A DNA stretch of 64,000 nucleotides from Sporosarcina sp. NCCP-2716 (GTDB lineage Bacteria > Bacillota > Bacilli > Bacillales_A > Planococcaceae), in assembly GCF_023707985.1 (NCBI RefSeq), contig NZ_BRCF01000011.1, forward strand, positions 24,174 through 88,173, written 5' to 3'. The translations under genes were made by a program, and so were the position numbers. The notes beneath the pieces are model-generated. The model was not told where the DNA came from. It was given only the letters and a program-made list of their open reading frames with translations, and did not search any database. The stretch's first letter is position 1; each line of letters starts with the position of its first letter. Of this stretch, positions 38,442-45,960 are shown one piece after another.

Positions 38442-38968
38442 TCCATAACCCCCTTTGCTCGTTTCCGCAGTTTCTGCAGCCCTTGGAACAGTCTCGATTT
38501 CACTGACGGTAAAGTCGTCTTCGTGATGGCTGCAATCTCTTTCGCCGTGAAACCATGGTAATACTTCAAAATCAGCGCATCCCGTTGTTTCGCAGGAAGG
38601 GTCTCAAGAAGCTCCTGCACTTCGGAACGGTTAGAGAACTGTTCCTCCAGTTCCGGCTCCTGGTGCATCGAAGCATGCTCGTCCGTGAATTCGACCGGAC
38701 GCCTCGTCCGCGTGACGTAATTCATCGCCCGGTTCCGCGCGATCCTGTAAAGCCACGCTTTGAACGTCCCTTTCTCTTGGTAAGCAGGCAAGGCCTGCAG
38801 CATCGCGACAAACGTCTCCTGCGTCAGATCCTTCGCTTCCTCATACGGACTCCCAAGACGGTAAATATACCGGAAGATCTCATCGTAATAACGCCGCACC
38901 AGTTTCGCCATTGCGTCCTCGTCCCCTTGCTGTATCGCGCTGATCAACACCGCGTCATCCTCATACAT
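38438..38968 (-). CDS. ECF RNA polymerase sigma factor
   Basis: A 176-aa sigma-70 family protein. Region 2 (about 25-90: RYYDEIFRYIYRLGSPYEEA, DLTQETFVAMLQAL, WLYRIARNRAMNY) and region 4 (about 118-170: LETLPAKQRDALILKYYHGF, TAKEIAAITKTTLPSVKSRL) are complete. It heads an operon with a membrane protein and a three-subunit ABC exporter, similar in layout to the SigY operon of Bacillus (sigY-yxlCDEFG), which is linked to toxic-peptide maintenance there. I see no convincing ECF-type promoter in the gap upstream. Confidence 0.88.
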   Translation of the reverse strand: MYEDDAVLISAIQQGDEDAMAKLVRRYYDEIFRYIYRLGSPYEEAKDLTQETFVAMLQALPAYQEKGTFKAWLYRIARNRAMNYVTRTRRPVEFTDEHASMHQEPELEEQFSNRSEVQELLETLPAKQRDALILKYYHGFTAKEIAAITKTTLPSVKSRLFQGLQKLRKRAKGVME

Positions 38969-39083
38969 GATCCAACCTCCATACTTCTATATAACACGCC
39001 TGGACGGGGAAAGGATTTAAATTTTTTGGTTTTTACTTGGACAATAAAGTTTATGAGGTGTCAGAGTAATGCACAAGCATGCT

Positions 39084-39130
39084 AAAAAACCGGCAGAAAC
39101 AGTGGTCATGCACTGTTCCGGCCGGTTTTG
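39084..39130. terminator. Bidirectional stem-loop in the gap between Fic and sigma-factor genes
   Basis: AAAACCGGC...AACAGTG / CACTGTT...GGCCGGTTTT. The 295-bp gap 38969-39264 otherwise shows nothing recognisable. Likely ends the Fic transcript from the right. Confidence 0.6.
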
Positions 39131-39264
39131 TCTTTGATATTTGAATGAAGCGGGAGTGGGTAGGTTGGTTATTTCGCAATAGCACCCGTTAGTTGGAAAT
39201 GGAAAGATGCGGCGAGATTGGAGCACAACTATTGGTTGCAAAAAGCACCTCATAAAGATGCTTT

Positions 39265-39993
39265 TTAACTGATTGTACTTAGATATAAGTCAAGAGAGTC
39301 TTCTACTTCGCGTTCTACTAATGCTATAAAATCGCTATAATCTTCTGTCGTATGTGCTTTGTCAAGCGCTTCATAATAGGCCAATCGATTTTCCACCTTA
39401 ATGATGACAGGAGGAAATCCATCTTTCATTACTTCTAAATTCAGCAAAAGTCTAGAAGTTCGTCCATTTCCATCTATAAAAGGATGGATGCCAACAAAAA
39501 TAGCATGTAACATCGCGCCACGCTCAACAGGATGAAGGTGAATTCCTTCGTTACGATACCAATTCATCATTTGTTCCATTCTTTCTTGGATCAGATAATG
39601 AGCTGGTGGTATATGTGCGGCACCTGATATAAAGACTTGCTCTTCACGGTAAACACCCGCATACTCTTCATGAATTCCTTTAAGTACCAACCGGTGTAAA
39701 TTTTTTATTTGCCATTCAGAAAGAGGTTCGTTCTTTTGGACAATTTCTTCAACATAACTAATGGCATCCCGATGATTGATAACCTCCAAATGCTCTCTCA
39801 GTGTCTTACCACCGATTGTAATTCCTTCAAGAACCACTTTCGTTTCGTTCAGGGTTAAGGTGTTTCCTTCAATCGCATTCGAGTTATAGGTCCATTCTAG
39901 AAATAACTTTTCCCGTAAACTTCTCAATGTATATGTAGGTAAGGGACGAGCCGCATCTAATTGTGCCTTCTTTTTATTAATAACTTCAAACAA
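39265..39993 (-). CDS. Fic family protein with class II autoinhibitory motif
   Basis: About 242 aa. The Fic core HPFIDGNGRTSRLL (about 172-185 from the chosen start) has the catalytic His and the complete HxFxDGNGR set, so AMP transfer from ATP to a protein target is expected. The upstream helix NSNAIEGNTL (about 44-53) carries the inhibitory (S/T)xxxE(G/N) motif typical of self-restrained class II Fic proteins. Start: TTG 39993 has GGGGGG eight bases upstream; the frame extends to 40017. No antitoxin gene is needed or seen nearby. Target unknown. Confidence 0.88.
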   Translation of the reverse strand: MFEVINKKKAQLDAARPLPTYTLRSLREKLFLEWTYNSNAIEGNTLTLNETKVVLEGITIGGKTLREHLEVINHRDAISYVEEIVQKNEPLSEWQIKNLHRLVLKGIHEEYAGVYREEQVFISGAAHIPPAHYLIQERMEQMMNWYRNEGIHLHPVERGAMLHAIFVGIHPFIDGNGRTSRLLLNLEVMKDGFPPVIIKVENRLAYYEALDKAHTTEDYSDFIALVEREVEDSLDLYLSTIS

Positions 39994-40181
39994 ATAAGTA
40001 ACCCCCCAAGTATACACGTAGAGTATTTCTATTATTGTACCGCATATTGGTAAAGTTCTATACCTTATTGATAGTGATCATATTCCGGTATAATCCATCA
40101 CTAACAGAACACATTAATTTGTATCACTTAAAGAAGTGTATTATCCGCATAACTGTGGTAAAGTGGAGATATACTAAAAAA

Positions 40182-40320
40182 GACCGAGTGCGCGAACACC
40201 CGGTCAATGCAGCTGACATCCGCATGAAGTGCGGCTGACCAGTTGAAAAGATGTTTGAACTGAAAAAGTAACCATCTCATCTACTTGGGTCGTAGCGGAG
40301 GGTGGTTACTTTTTTCTATT
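40182..40320 (+). ncRNA. Candidate antisense antitoxin RNA of the holin-like toxin
   Basis: Plus strand, converging on the toxin gene. A TATACT box (40170-40175) precedes two stem-loops (GACCG...CGGTC and CAGC...GGCTG) and the RNA would end at the bidirectional terminator 40264-40316, overlapping the 3' end of the toxin mRNA. This is the layout of txpA/ratA-type loci. The -35 box is poor, so the exact start is uncertain. Confidence 0.5.
40264..40316. terminator. Shared terminator of the toxin and antitoxin RNA
   Basis: AAAAAGTAACCA(TCTC) ... (GGG)TGGTTACTTTTTT; it has A/T tracts at both ends and overlaps the toxin stop codon (40306-40308). Confidence 0.75.
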
Positions 40321-40416
40321 GGTGGATAGAGCAATCATCGCGACGATAGCTGTTAGCATTGCCGCCAAGAACATTCCAAATTGGAATAGCATGTTCATCG
40401 CTTCGTATGTCACCAT
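40306..40416 (-). CDS. Holin-like type I toxin peptide
   Basis: A 36-aa peptide beginning MVTYEAMNMLFQFGMFLAAM, then a hydrophobic segment LTAIVAMIAL and the basic tail STNRKK. MVTYEA followed by one membrane helix is the signature of the putative holin-like toxin family (Hol-Tox), whose members insert in the membrane and are held off by an antisense RNA. Ribosome site GGGGGTG lies five bases upstream and is partly paired in a hairpin (CCCTT GTGA AAGGG, 40426-40439), which may delay translation. An extended -10 box TGATAGAAT (-10 at 40480-40485) is a candidate promoter. Confidence 0.82.
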   Translation of the reverse strand: MVTYEAMNMLFQFGMFLAAMLTAIVAMIALSTNRKK

Positions 40417-40554
40417 ATAAACACCCCCTTTCACAAGGGAGTGCCAACCGCCCATCCGCTGTATGTAGCTGCTACTGTAATTCTATCACCTAATCAACAT
40501 TTAAAAAAGCTAGGCGAAAAGTTTTCAATAATCGCGCCCTTTTGTTGTAGATGA

Positions 40555-40632
40555 TTAGCTAACTTCGAGAAAGAAAAACATAGCTAACAAGGTAACTATT
40601 ACTACAAGAACACCTATACCAAAACGCTTCAA
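40555..40632 (-). CDS. Predicted 25-aa single-helix membrane peptide
   Basis: TTG start with a perfect AGGAGG seven bases upstream. The peptide is MKRFGIGVLVVIVTLLAM followed by FFFLEVS: basic N-terminus, one membrane helix, short tail. No family known. It could be a small regulatory membrane protein or another toxin-like peptide. The gap from 40417 to 40709 otherwise holds only the toxin's upstream region and one dispersed motif. Confidence 0.5.
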   Translation of the reverse strand: MKRFGIGVLVVIVTLLAMFFFLEVS

Positions 40633-40709
40633 GTTAAATCCTCCTATATTTCCCTTTGACTTTTTAGTATTCTTTTATTTTATCAATTTGGCCCACTGAT
40701 TTAATATAT

Positions 40710-41144
40710 TTACTTACTATTATTTTGCAGTACAAATGACTCCTCAAAGCCGTCCCATCTCACATTTACTTTGATAACTGCATCTTCAAGTACTTTTTCC
40801 CTGCTTTCTGAACTTCCTGAAAGCGCAAAAATCCCTGACACTAGGGGCTGCGCGAATTCTTCAGTGTCGCTCCCATAATCACCATTAGTTTCATAGGAGT
40901 ATTCAATTTTTTGTAATGAAGACAGCTCTTCTAAAGAACCTTTGTATTTTAGTACGAATCTGAAATGATATGCGTTCGAGTCTGTTTTCTGCTCGTCTTT
41001 TTCTCCCCAATTTTCTATACCATTATAGGTGTACTCAGCTTCCCAATGCTCGCTTTCCCCGGTAAATATATGATTGTTGGGCGCAGCCTCTGAACAAGCT
41101 GTTAAAAGCATAATTGTAAATAATAAAATGATTATTTTCTTCAA
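40710..41144 (-). CDS. Lipoprotein of unknown function
   Basis: A 144-aa precursor with a lipoprotein signal: LLFTIMLLTACSEA, lipobox LTAC with Cys at about residue 17, so it should be lipid-anchored outside the membrane. The rest has YTYNGIENWGEKDEQK and NVRWDGFEESFVLQ, a pattern seen in several small Bacillus lipoproteins, but I cannot name a family. Start is TTG 41144, five bases after AAGGGAG. It stands alone. Confidence 0.7.
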   Translation of the reverse strand: MKKIIILLFTIMLLTACSEAAPNNHIFTGESEHWEAEYTYNGIENWGEKDEQKTDSNAYHFRFVLKYKGSLEELSSLQKIEYSYETNGDYGSDTEEFAQPLVSGIFALSGSSESREKVLEDAVIKVNVRWDGFEESFVLQNNSK

Positions 41145-41377
41145 CTTAACTCCCTTTCCCCAAAAATCGGACTGTATTAATAACTATTTCGACTCATCTC
41201 CGAAAACAACTGACTGGCCTAATTCTCCAGTTGATTTTGAATCAGTTCTCCTTAATAATTATCATTCATATAGTCGCATTGCACCACTTTATTTTTATAG
41301 CTCTATGCCATATAGTGGCCCGTTTGCAGAACGGATACGAATTGCTTTCCCGCAATCATGCTTATTAATTGAATAAT

Positions 41378-41578
41378 TTATTTGGACTTAAAAAGTTTAA
41401 TAGCAATTAGAGCAATCAAAGATACGGCAATAATACCAAGAATAAAATTTGTAGTCTGCAATGTACTATTAAGTGCACGTATGTAGTCTCCAACTTTTCC
41501 TACTTCATGCAGATTATCTGCAACCTCCCCAACTTTATTTACGAGAGAATTCCAGTCTTGTAACTCTAATTCATTCAA
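41378..41578 (-). CDS. Small tail-anchored membrane protein
   Basis: A 66-aa protein: an amphipathic helical part (NELELQDWNSLVNKVGEV, DNLHEVGKVGDYIRAL) and a C-terminal membrane helix (ILGIIAVSLIALIAIKLF) ending KSK. TTG 41578 has GGG seven bases upstream; TTG 41590 is an alternative without spacing. Size and layout recall phage holin/XhlA-type proteins, but similarity is too weak to claim this. Confidence 0.5.
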   Translation of the reverse strand: MNELELQDWNSLVNKVGEVADNLHEVGKVGDYIRALNSTLQTTNFILGIIAVSLIALIAIKLFKSK

Positions 41579-41811
41579 AATATAACCCAACCCTTCTCTT
41601 ACTAAATTTATTGACAGCTTGTGATTTCGACCCGATCATAAAGCTACAATCGCGCCCTATTACTGAATATGCGTTGATTCTGTATGCCATAATGGCTCTC
41701 CGATTGAAGAAGTATTAAATACTTTTTTAAAAGTATCCACCGTTAGGGTTCAATTCATTACTCCGAAATTAATGAATTGATTCTAATTTCATACCTCAAT
41801 TTTTTTCCTAA

Positions 41812-43067
41812 ATTGCAATAATAAATTAGCCACTTAGATAAATTCCAGCGTATTCACTGATGGGGATACTTTCCACCCCACTCTTAACTAGCTGTTTTGA
41901 CCTTGACTTTGTTTCTGAGTTTCTCTTCTAGTTTCGATACCTCTTCCTCAAACAGAACGGCTGGCTGGCGGTAATCCAGGATTTTTCTCGGTAACTGATT
42001 AAGTGTCTGGTAGGTGCGTTTAATGGCCTCCGGAGAGTAATCGGATATCGCTTTTCCTTTCGGAATGTAACGTCTCAGAAGACCGTTGTGGCGCTCATTC
42101 GATCCTCGCTCATAAGGGGAATAAGGATGGCAGAAATAGACGTCTGTGATGCCGTGTAACCCTTTGGTGAGACCGGAGAATTCACTTCCATTGTCGGACG
42201 TGATGGTCTTGAAGACTTCTGGGAACAAGTCCCCGAAGTCCTCCCGTAATTGAGTCAGGGCATAGTCAACGGAGTCGTGATCCTGATCGTCGATCAGGAT
42301 GGCGTAGTAGTTCCTGGTCTTCCGCTCGACGAGCGTCAGCAAGGCATTATCGCCGGATTTCAGACCTTCCACTGTGTCGATCTCCCAGTGACCGAATTCG
42401 TTCCGGTCCTCCACCTCAGCAGGGCGTTCGGCAATGCCTCGGCCCAGGATGCGGCGGTTCCCCCGGACCCGCGGGGTCTTTGTTTTCCGTCTGGTTTTCA
42501 TCGGCAAGTCGATATTCCGGACGCTCAGCACGTCCATGTCGATGTAGTTGTACAGCGTCTTCGTAGAGACCATGGGTTTGTCTTTCCAGCCGATTTGTCT
42601 TCCGGCGAAGCCGATGACGGCATCCGGTGACCAGCCATGATGGATGATCCGGTCACAGGCGAACTCGATGAACTCACCGGCCGTGAGCAGCTTGCTTTTC
42701 GCCCCACAGTTCAGCCGATTGCGTTCGTATACCGCCTATCCTGTCTCAGCGAAATAGGCCGTATAGGGCGTCCGTCCGGTCTTCAGCTGCGTCGTTGTCC
42801 CGCGCTCTAATTCATTGGCAATCGTTTGGTGGTGTCGTCCCAAGCGACGTCCGATGTCTCGATTTGAATGTCCGGCGTTGTGGAGGGCAGCGATTTGACC
42901 TCGCTCATAGGGGGACAGGTGTTTATTCTTCCGGTTTTGTATGGTATTCTCAAGGTGTGCCATTATAAAACTTCCTCTCATTGTGAGTCTCGCAACCTCA
43001 ATGATACACGAAATTTTATAGTGGCATTTTTTTGTCTGAATTTAGGTGGCTAAGTTGATTCTACAAT
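41812..43067 (-). mobile_element. IS30-family insertion sequence with broken transposase
   Basis: About 1256 bp. Imperfect inverted ends: right end (read inward on minus) ATTGTAGAATCAACTTAGCC, left end ATTGCAATAATAAATTAGCC, both continuing CAC(C/T)TA. The transposase frame fills the element but has one in-frame stop. Confidence 0.75.
41884..42963 (-). pseudogene. IS30-family transposase interrupted by an amber codon
   Basis: The frame runs from MAHLENTIQNRKNKHLSPYE (start 42963) with the N-terminal HTH (GHSNRDIGRRLGRHHQTIAN), is stopped by TAG at 42736-42738, and continues in the same frame with AVYERNRLNCG... through the DDE core (HWEIDTVEG, TSDNGSEF, SPYERGSNERHNGLLRRYIP) to 41884. The two halves together match a full-length IS30 transposase of about 360 residues. 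A single C-to-T change (CAG to TAG) explains it. Without readthrough the protein is inactive. Confidence 0.88.
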
Positions 43068-43160
43068 GAGCCCCTCAATTTTTTTCATTAAATATAAATG
43101 AAATAGTCCACTATCTCCGTTACTAACAGTGAGTTACTCAATAAATCAAACGTCAACTTG

Positions 43161-44618
43161 TTAGTATGGAACAAGCTCCACGGTTTTTGTAGCAATATTA
43201 GTAATAAATGACTGATCGTGCTCTACAAATAAAAGTGTGGGTTTATATTCTGAAATCATCGTTTCAATCTGCATTTGGTTAAACACATCTAAATAATTTA
43301 ATGGCTCATCCCAAAGATAAAATTCAGCTAGTACTCCTAATGATTTAGCAAGTTCCACTTTCTTTTTCTGACCATTACTCATATATTCAATAGGTACATT
43401 AAAAACATCACGTTCTATTCCTAAAATACGTAAATTATTTAATAACATAGTGTAATCAATTTTATGATTTGTTGAAAACTCTTTTAGCAACCCCATATTG
43501 TGATCGTATTTTTGGCAAATACCACTAGTAATTAAACCTTGCGGAATATAAATTTCACCCTCTAGAGTACCGTCAATTTCTTCAGTTAATAAATAATTTA
43601 TAATCGATGATTTTCCACTACCATTTGGTCCAACAAGGGCAACTTGTTCACCTTGAAAAACTTCAAATGTAATTGGCTGGAATAAAGGTTTATCTCCATA
43701 GCTTATTGTAAAGTTCTTCACTCGAAGCACTGGATTTCGATGACTAGACATACTATTTAGTATTAACTTACTAACGGATTCAACATTATGAAGAAGTTTT
43801 GATTTCTCTTCTATTTGAGCATTCATTCTATTTTCAATTGCTTTTGATCGTTTCATCATTTTGGCAGCCTGTGCACGAACAAAGGCATCGTTACTTGAAC
43901 CTTCTTTCTTTACTGCCCAATCTGACTTTTCTCTTGCAGTACTTTTTAAGCGATCAATTTCGGATTTAATTGATTTGTTTTGAGAAAGTTCGTGTTGGTC
44001 TTGTATTTCTTTTTGTTCCATGTAGGTAGAATAGTTGTTTTTATAGATGGTTAACTGACTTCTTTCAATTGCTAAAATATGATCAACTACTTTATCCAAA
44101 AATGTTCTATCATGGCTTACCACAATGTATCCTTTTTTCTTCTTTAAATACATAGCAACAATATTCCTAGCTTCTCTATCTAGGTGGTTTGTTGGTTCAT
44201 CTAAAAGCGGGAAGCGTGTTTCTTCACAAAAGAGGGCAGCTAGCAAAACTTTTGTTTGCTCCCCCCCTGATAATTGATCAAATGGTTGCCATAAAATTTC
44301 TTTATCTAAAGATAGCAATTGGCATTCTCGCTCAAGCTTCCAAATTTCTAATGGCATTATTTCATCAATCGCATAATAAGTTAAGTTGTTCTTATTTTTG
44401 ATCATCAATGGAAAATAAACAAATTCAACGTCACTTATAATTTCACCAGTTTGATGAATCTTTTTCATAAGTAATTTTAATAAGGTTGTCTTCCCTCGAC
44501 CATTTCTTCCAATTAAACCAAGACGCCATTTTGTATCAATTGTAAGATTTACATTGTTGAATAATGGACGTTCTAAAATATCAAAGCCGAATGTTAAATT
44601 TCTTATTTCAATAGGCAT
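43161..44618 (-). CDS. ABC-F ATPase, antibiotic-resistance type
   Basis: A 485-aa protein with two ABC domains and no membrane segment. First domain: Walker A GLIGRNGRGKTTLLKLL, signature LSGGEQTKVLLAALF, Walker B FPLLDEPTNHLD. The inter-domain linker (about 195-290) is long and charged (AAKMMKRSKAIENRMNAQIE). Second domain: GPNGSGKSSIIN, a degenerate signature (MSNGQKKKVELAKS) and WDEPLNYLD. This is the make-up of ribosome-protection ABC-F proteins of the Vga/Lsa/Msr kind. Start ATG 44618 (MPIEIRNLTFGFD). An attenuator leader precedes it, as in several such genes. Drug spectrum cannot be read from sequence. Confidence 0.9.
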   Translation of the reverse strand: MPIEIRNLTFGFDILERPLFNNVNLTIDTKWRLGLIGRNGRGKTTLLKLLMKKIHQTGEIISDVEFVYFPLMIKNKNNLTYYAIDEIMPLEIWKLERECQLLSLDKEILWQPFDQLSGGEQTKVLLAALFCEETRFPLLDEPTNHLDREARNIVAMYLKKKKGYIVVSHDRTFLDKVVDHILAIERSQLTIYKNNYSTYMEQKEIQDQHELSQNKSIKSEIDRLKSTAREKSDWAVKKEGSSNDAFVRAQAAKMMKRSKAIENRMNAQIEEKSKLLHNVESVSKLILNSMSSHRNPVLRVKNFTISYGDKPLFQPITFEVFQGEQVALVGPNGSGKSSIINYLLTEEIDGTLEGEIYIPQGLITSGICQKYDHNMGLLKEFSTNHKIDYTMLLNNLRILGIERDVFNVPIEYMSNGQKKKVELAKSLGVLAEFYLWDEPLNYLDVFNQMQIETMISEYKPTLLFVEHDQSFITNIATKTVELVPY

Positions 44619-44904
44619 ACTTATTACCTCCAATTTCCTTGCTATAGACATTGGAAATGACTTTACAATGTGCATTCAATCATCCCAATTAATAGATTTG
44701 AATGCATATGCAGATACAAATAAAAAACCCCCTGAAAAAGATTCAGAAGGATTAGAGTTAATTATAAACGAGCCTAATTTAAGGCTTCCAAAGATTATAA
44801 TAAATGGACAGACTAATCCTATTTTAGGTGTAAATGCATATACATTTTACGTGTAAAATAGAATTATTTGATCATGCTCCATTCATCAACCTTTCAAATG
44901 TAAT
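44619..44904 (-). promoter_or_regulatory. Attenuator leader of the ABC-F gene
   Basis: A 286-nt untranslated leader between the promoter and the start codon. It contains tiny frames close to its 5' end (ATGAATGGAGCATGA, giving MNGA; and ATGATCAAATAA, giving MIK) and an intrinsic terminator at 44723-44751. Ribosome stalling by an antibiotic on the upstream frame releasing the terminator is the known scheme for resistance ABC-F genes; here it is inferred from layout. Confidence 0.6.
44723..44751 (-). terminator. Leader terminator (attenuator) of the ABC-F gene
   Basis: Minus strand CCTTCTGAA TCTT TTTCAGGGGG followed by TTTTTT, more than 100 nt before the coding start. Confidence 0.8.
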
Positions 44905-44910
44905 ATTCAT

Positions 44911-44939
44911 ATTATACCATCGGTTTTCAGAATTTACAA
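44911..44939 (-). promoter_or_regulatory. ABC-F gene promoter
   Basis: Minus strand TTGTAA (44934-44939), 17-bp spacer, consensus TATAAT (44911-44916). Confidence 0.85.
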
Positions 44940-45007
44940 CTAATTCTAATTAAAAAATTTGTATTGCACTCACAATCGCGCCAGTTAGCAGGAAAGCGGT
45001 TAGAAAC

Positions 45008-45137
45008 CGTTAATCTGCGTTGCAGCCGGACGCGTTCCGGAGGGCGGGCAGTGAACCACACTCCTCGCTTCGCTCGCTAGGTGTTCCACCTGTCCCGCTG
45101 ATCCTCCCGGAGTCGCCGGCTTCCACTCCGATTAACT
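45008..45137 (+). repeat. Dispersed intergenic repeat, copy C
   Basis: Begins CGTTAATCTGCGTTGCAGCC and ends CTTCCACTCCGATTAACT, same orientation and layout as copy A but diverged inside, with a central TCGCTTCGCTCGC. It fills most of the gap between the ABC-F and acetyltransferase genes. Confidence 0.7.
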
Positions 45138-45202
45138 AAGCAATTGATTCAAACATAATTCCGTAAACGCGCCCTTTTGCAGAAGAATATTACCATCTAT
45201 AG

Positions 45203-45673
45203 TTATTTACTTACGCAGTCATACTTCATTTTCAAAAACTCAAAACGACTCCCATTTGTATCCTGCATAAAGATTTCGCCAGGTTCAAATCCTGCTTTTT
45301 TATAGACCTTTATAGCCCTATCATTAAAAATGGCAACGGAAAGTGTTATTTCATTAGGGGTGAATTGGGATATAGCAAATTTCAGCCCAGCTTTAAAGAA
45401 CTCTAAACCAAGTCCCCGACCAGTCAATTCAGGTTTCATTCCTAACCCAATATCAACTGCGCCCGCCTTGCAATCAAAACTAAAGAACCCGATTTCTTCA
45501 TCCTCTTCCCTAACAATATAATAGATGTCCTCTCTTTGTTTCGGATCCAAAAATTCGATTAAATCTTCCTCATCAGCATCCACGTCATAAAAAGAGTATT
45601 CATCTTCATAATGCCAATTTGATGCAATATTTTCCACCTGCTGTTGTGACATTTTACTAAAGATAAAATTCAT
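45203..45673 (-). CDS. GNAT family N-acetyltransferase
   Basis: A 156-aa acetyltransferase. The acetyl-CoA loop is VDIGLGMKPELTGRGLGLEF (about 83-102; R/Q-x-x-G-x-G/A variant TGRGLG), followed by FNDRAIKVYKKAGFEPGE (about 125-142), the classic GNAT motif. The preceding IVREEDEEIGFFSF strand fits too. Start ATG 45673 has GGAGGG five bases upstream; the open frame to 45763 lacks a ribosome site. Substrate unknown. Confidence 0.88.
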   Translation of the reverse strand: MNFIFSKMSQQQVENIASNWHYEDEYSFYDVDADEEDLIEFLDPKQREDIYYIVREEDEEIGFFSFDCKAGAVDIGLGMKPELTGRGLGLEFFKAGLKFAISQFTPNEITLSVAIFNDRAIKVYKKAGFEPGEIFMQDTNGSRFEFLKMKYDCVSK

Positions 45674-45860
45674 AATATCCCTCCAATAGTCGAGAACCAA
45701 TTCCACATAAAATGGCCCGTTTGCGGAACAACTCACATCTATCTTTATAGATAATACTACCATAACCTGATAATCACTTCCAGATAGTTCAAATATTTTA
45801 ATTTGTTTTCTTCTTACCGTGTTAGCTGACCTCTTTCATTTCTCTATCCTGCAATTTTAA

Positions 45861-45960
45861 CCAACAAAAAAACACCCTGCCCCAACCGTCTCCTGCCGTA
45901 ACAACGACGTAGACTGGACAGTGCTAGGATGTCTTTTCAATTTCACCATATCAATTCCCG
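45861..45960 (-). repeat. 95-bp structured repeat, copy E2, at the end of thrB
   Basis: Starts at the thrB stop (AATTGA) and reads GTGAAATTGAAAAGACATCC ... GGCAGGGTGTTTTTTTG on the minus strand. By eye about two thirds identical to copy E1 (35185-35280), including the AAAGACATC stem arm, AGTCTacGTCG centre and final T run, so it can terminate the hom-thrC-thrB transcript. Confidence 0.7.

Noticed and set aside
44554..44856. Plus-strand frame of 100 codons opposite the ABC-F leader
   Set aside because: It is antisense to the leader and coding start, has no ribosome site, and matches no family.
26064..45960. Prophage
   Set aside because: No integrase, capsid, terminase or tail genes; the small holin-like proteins at 40306-41578 are isolated.
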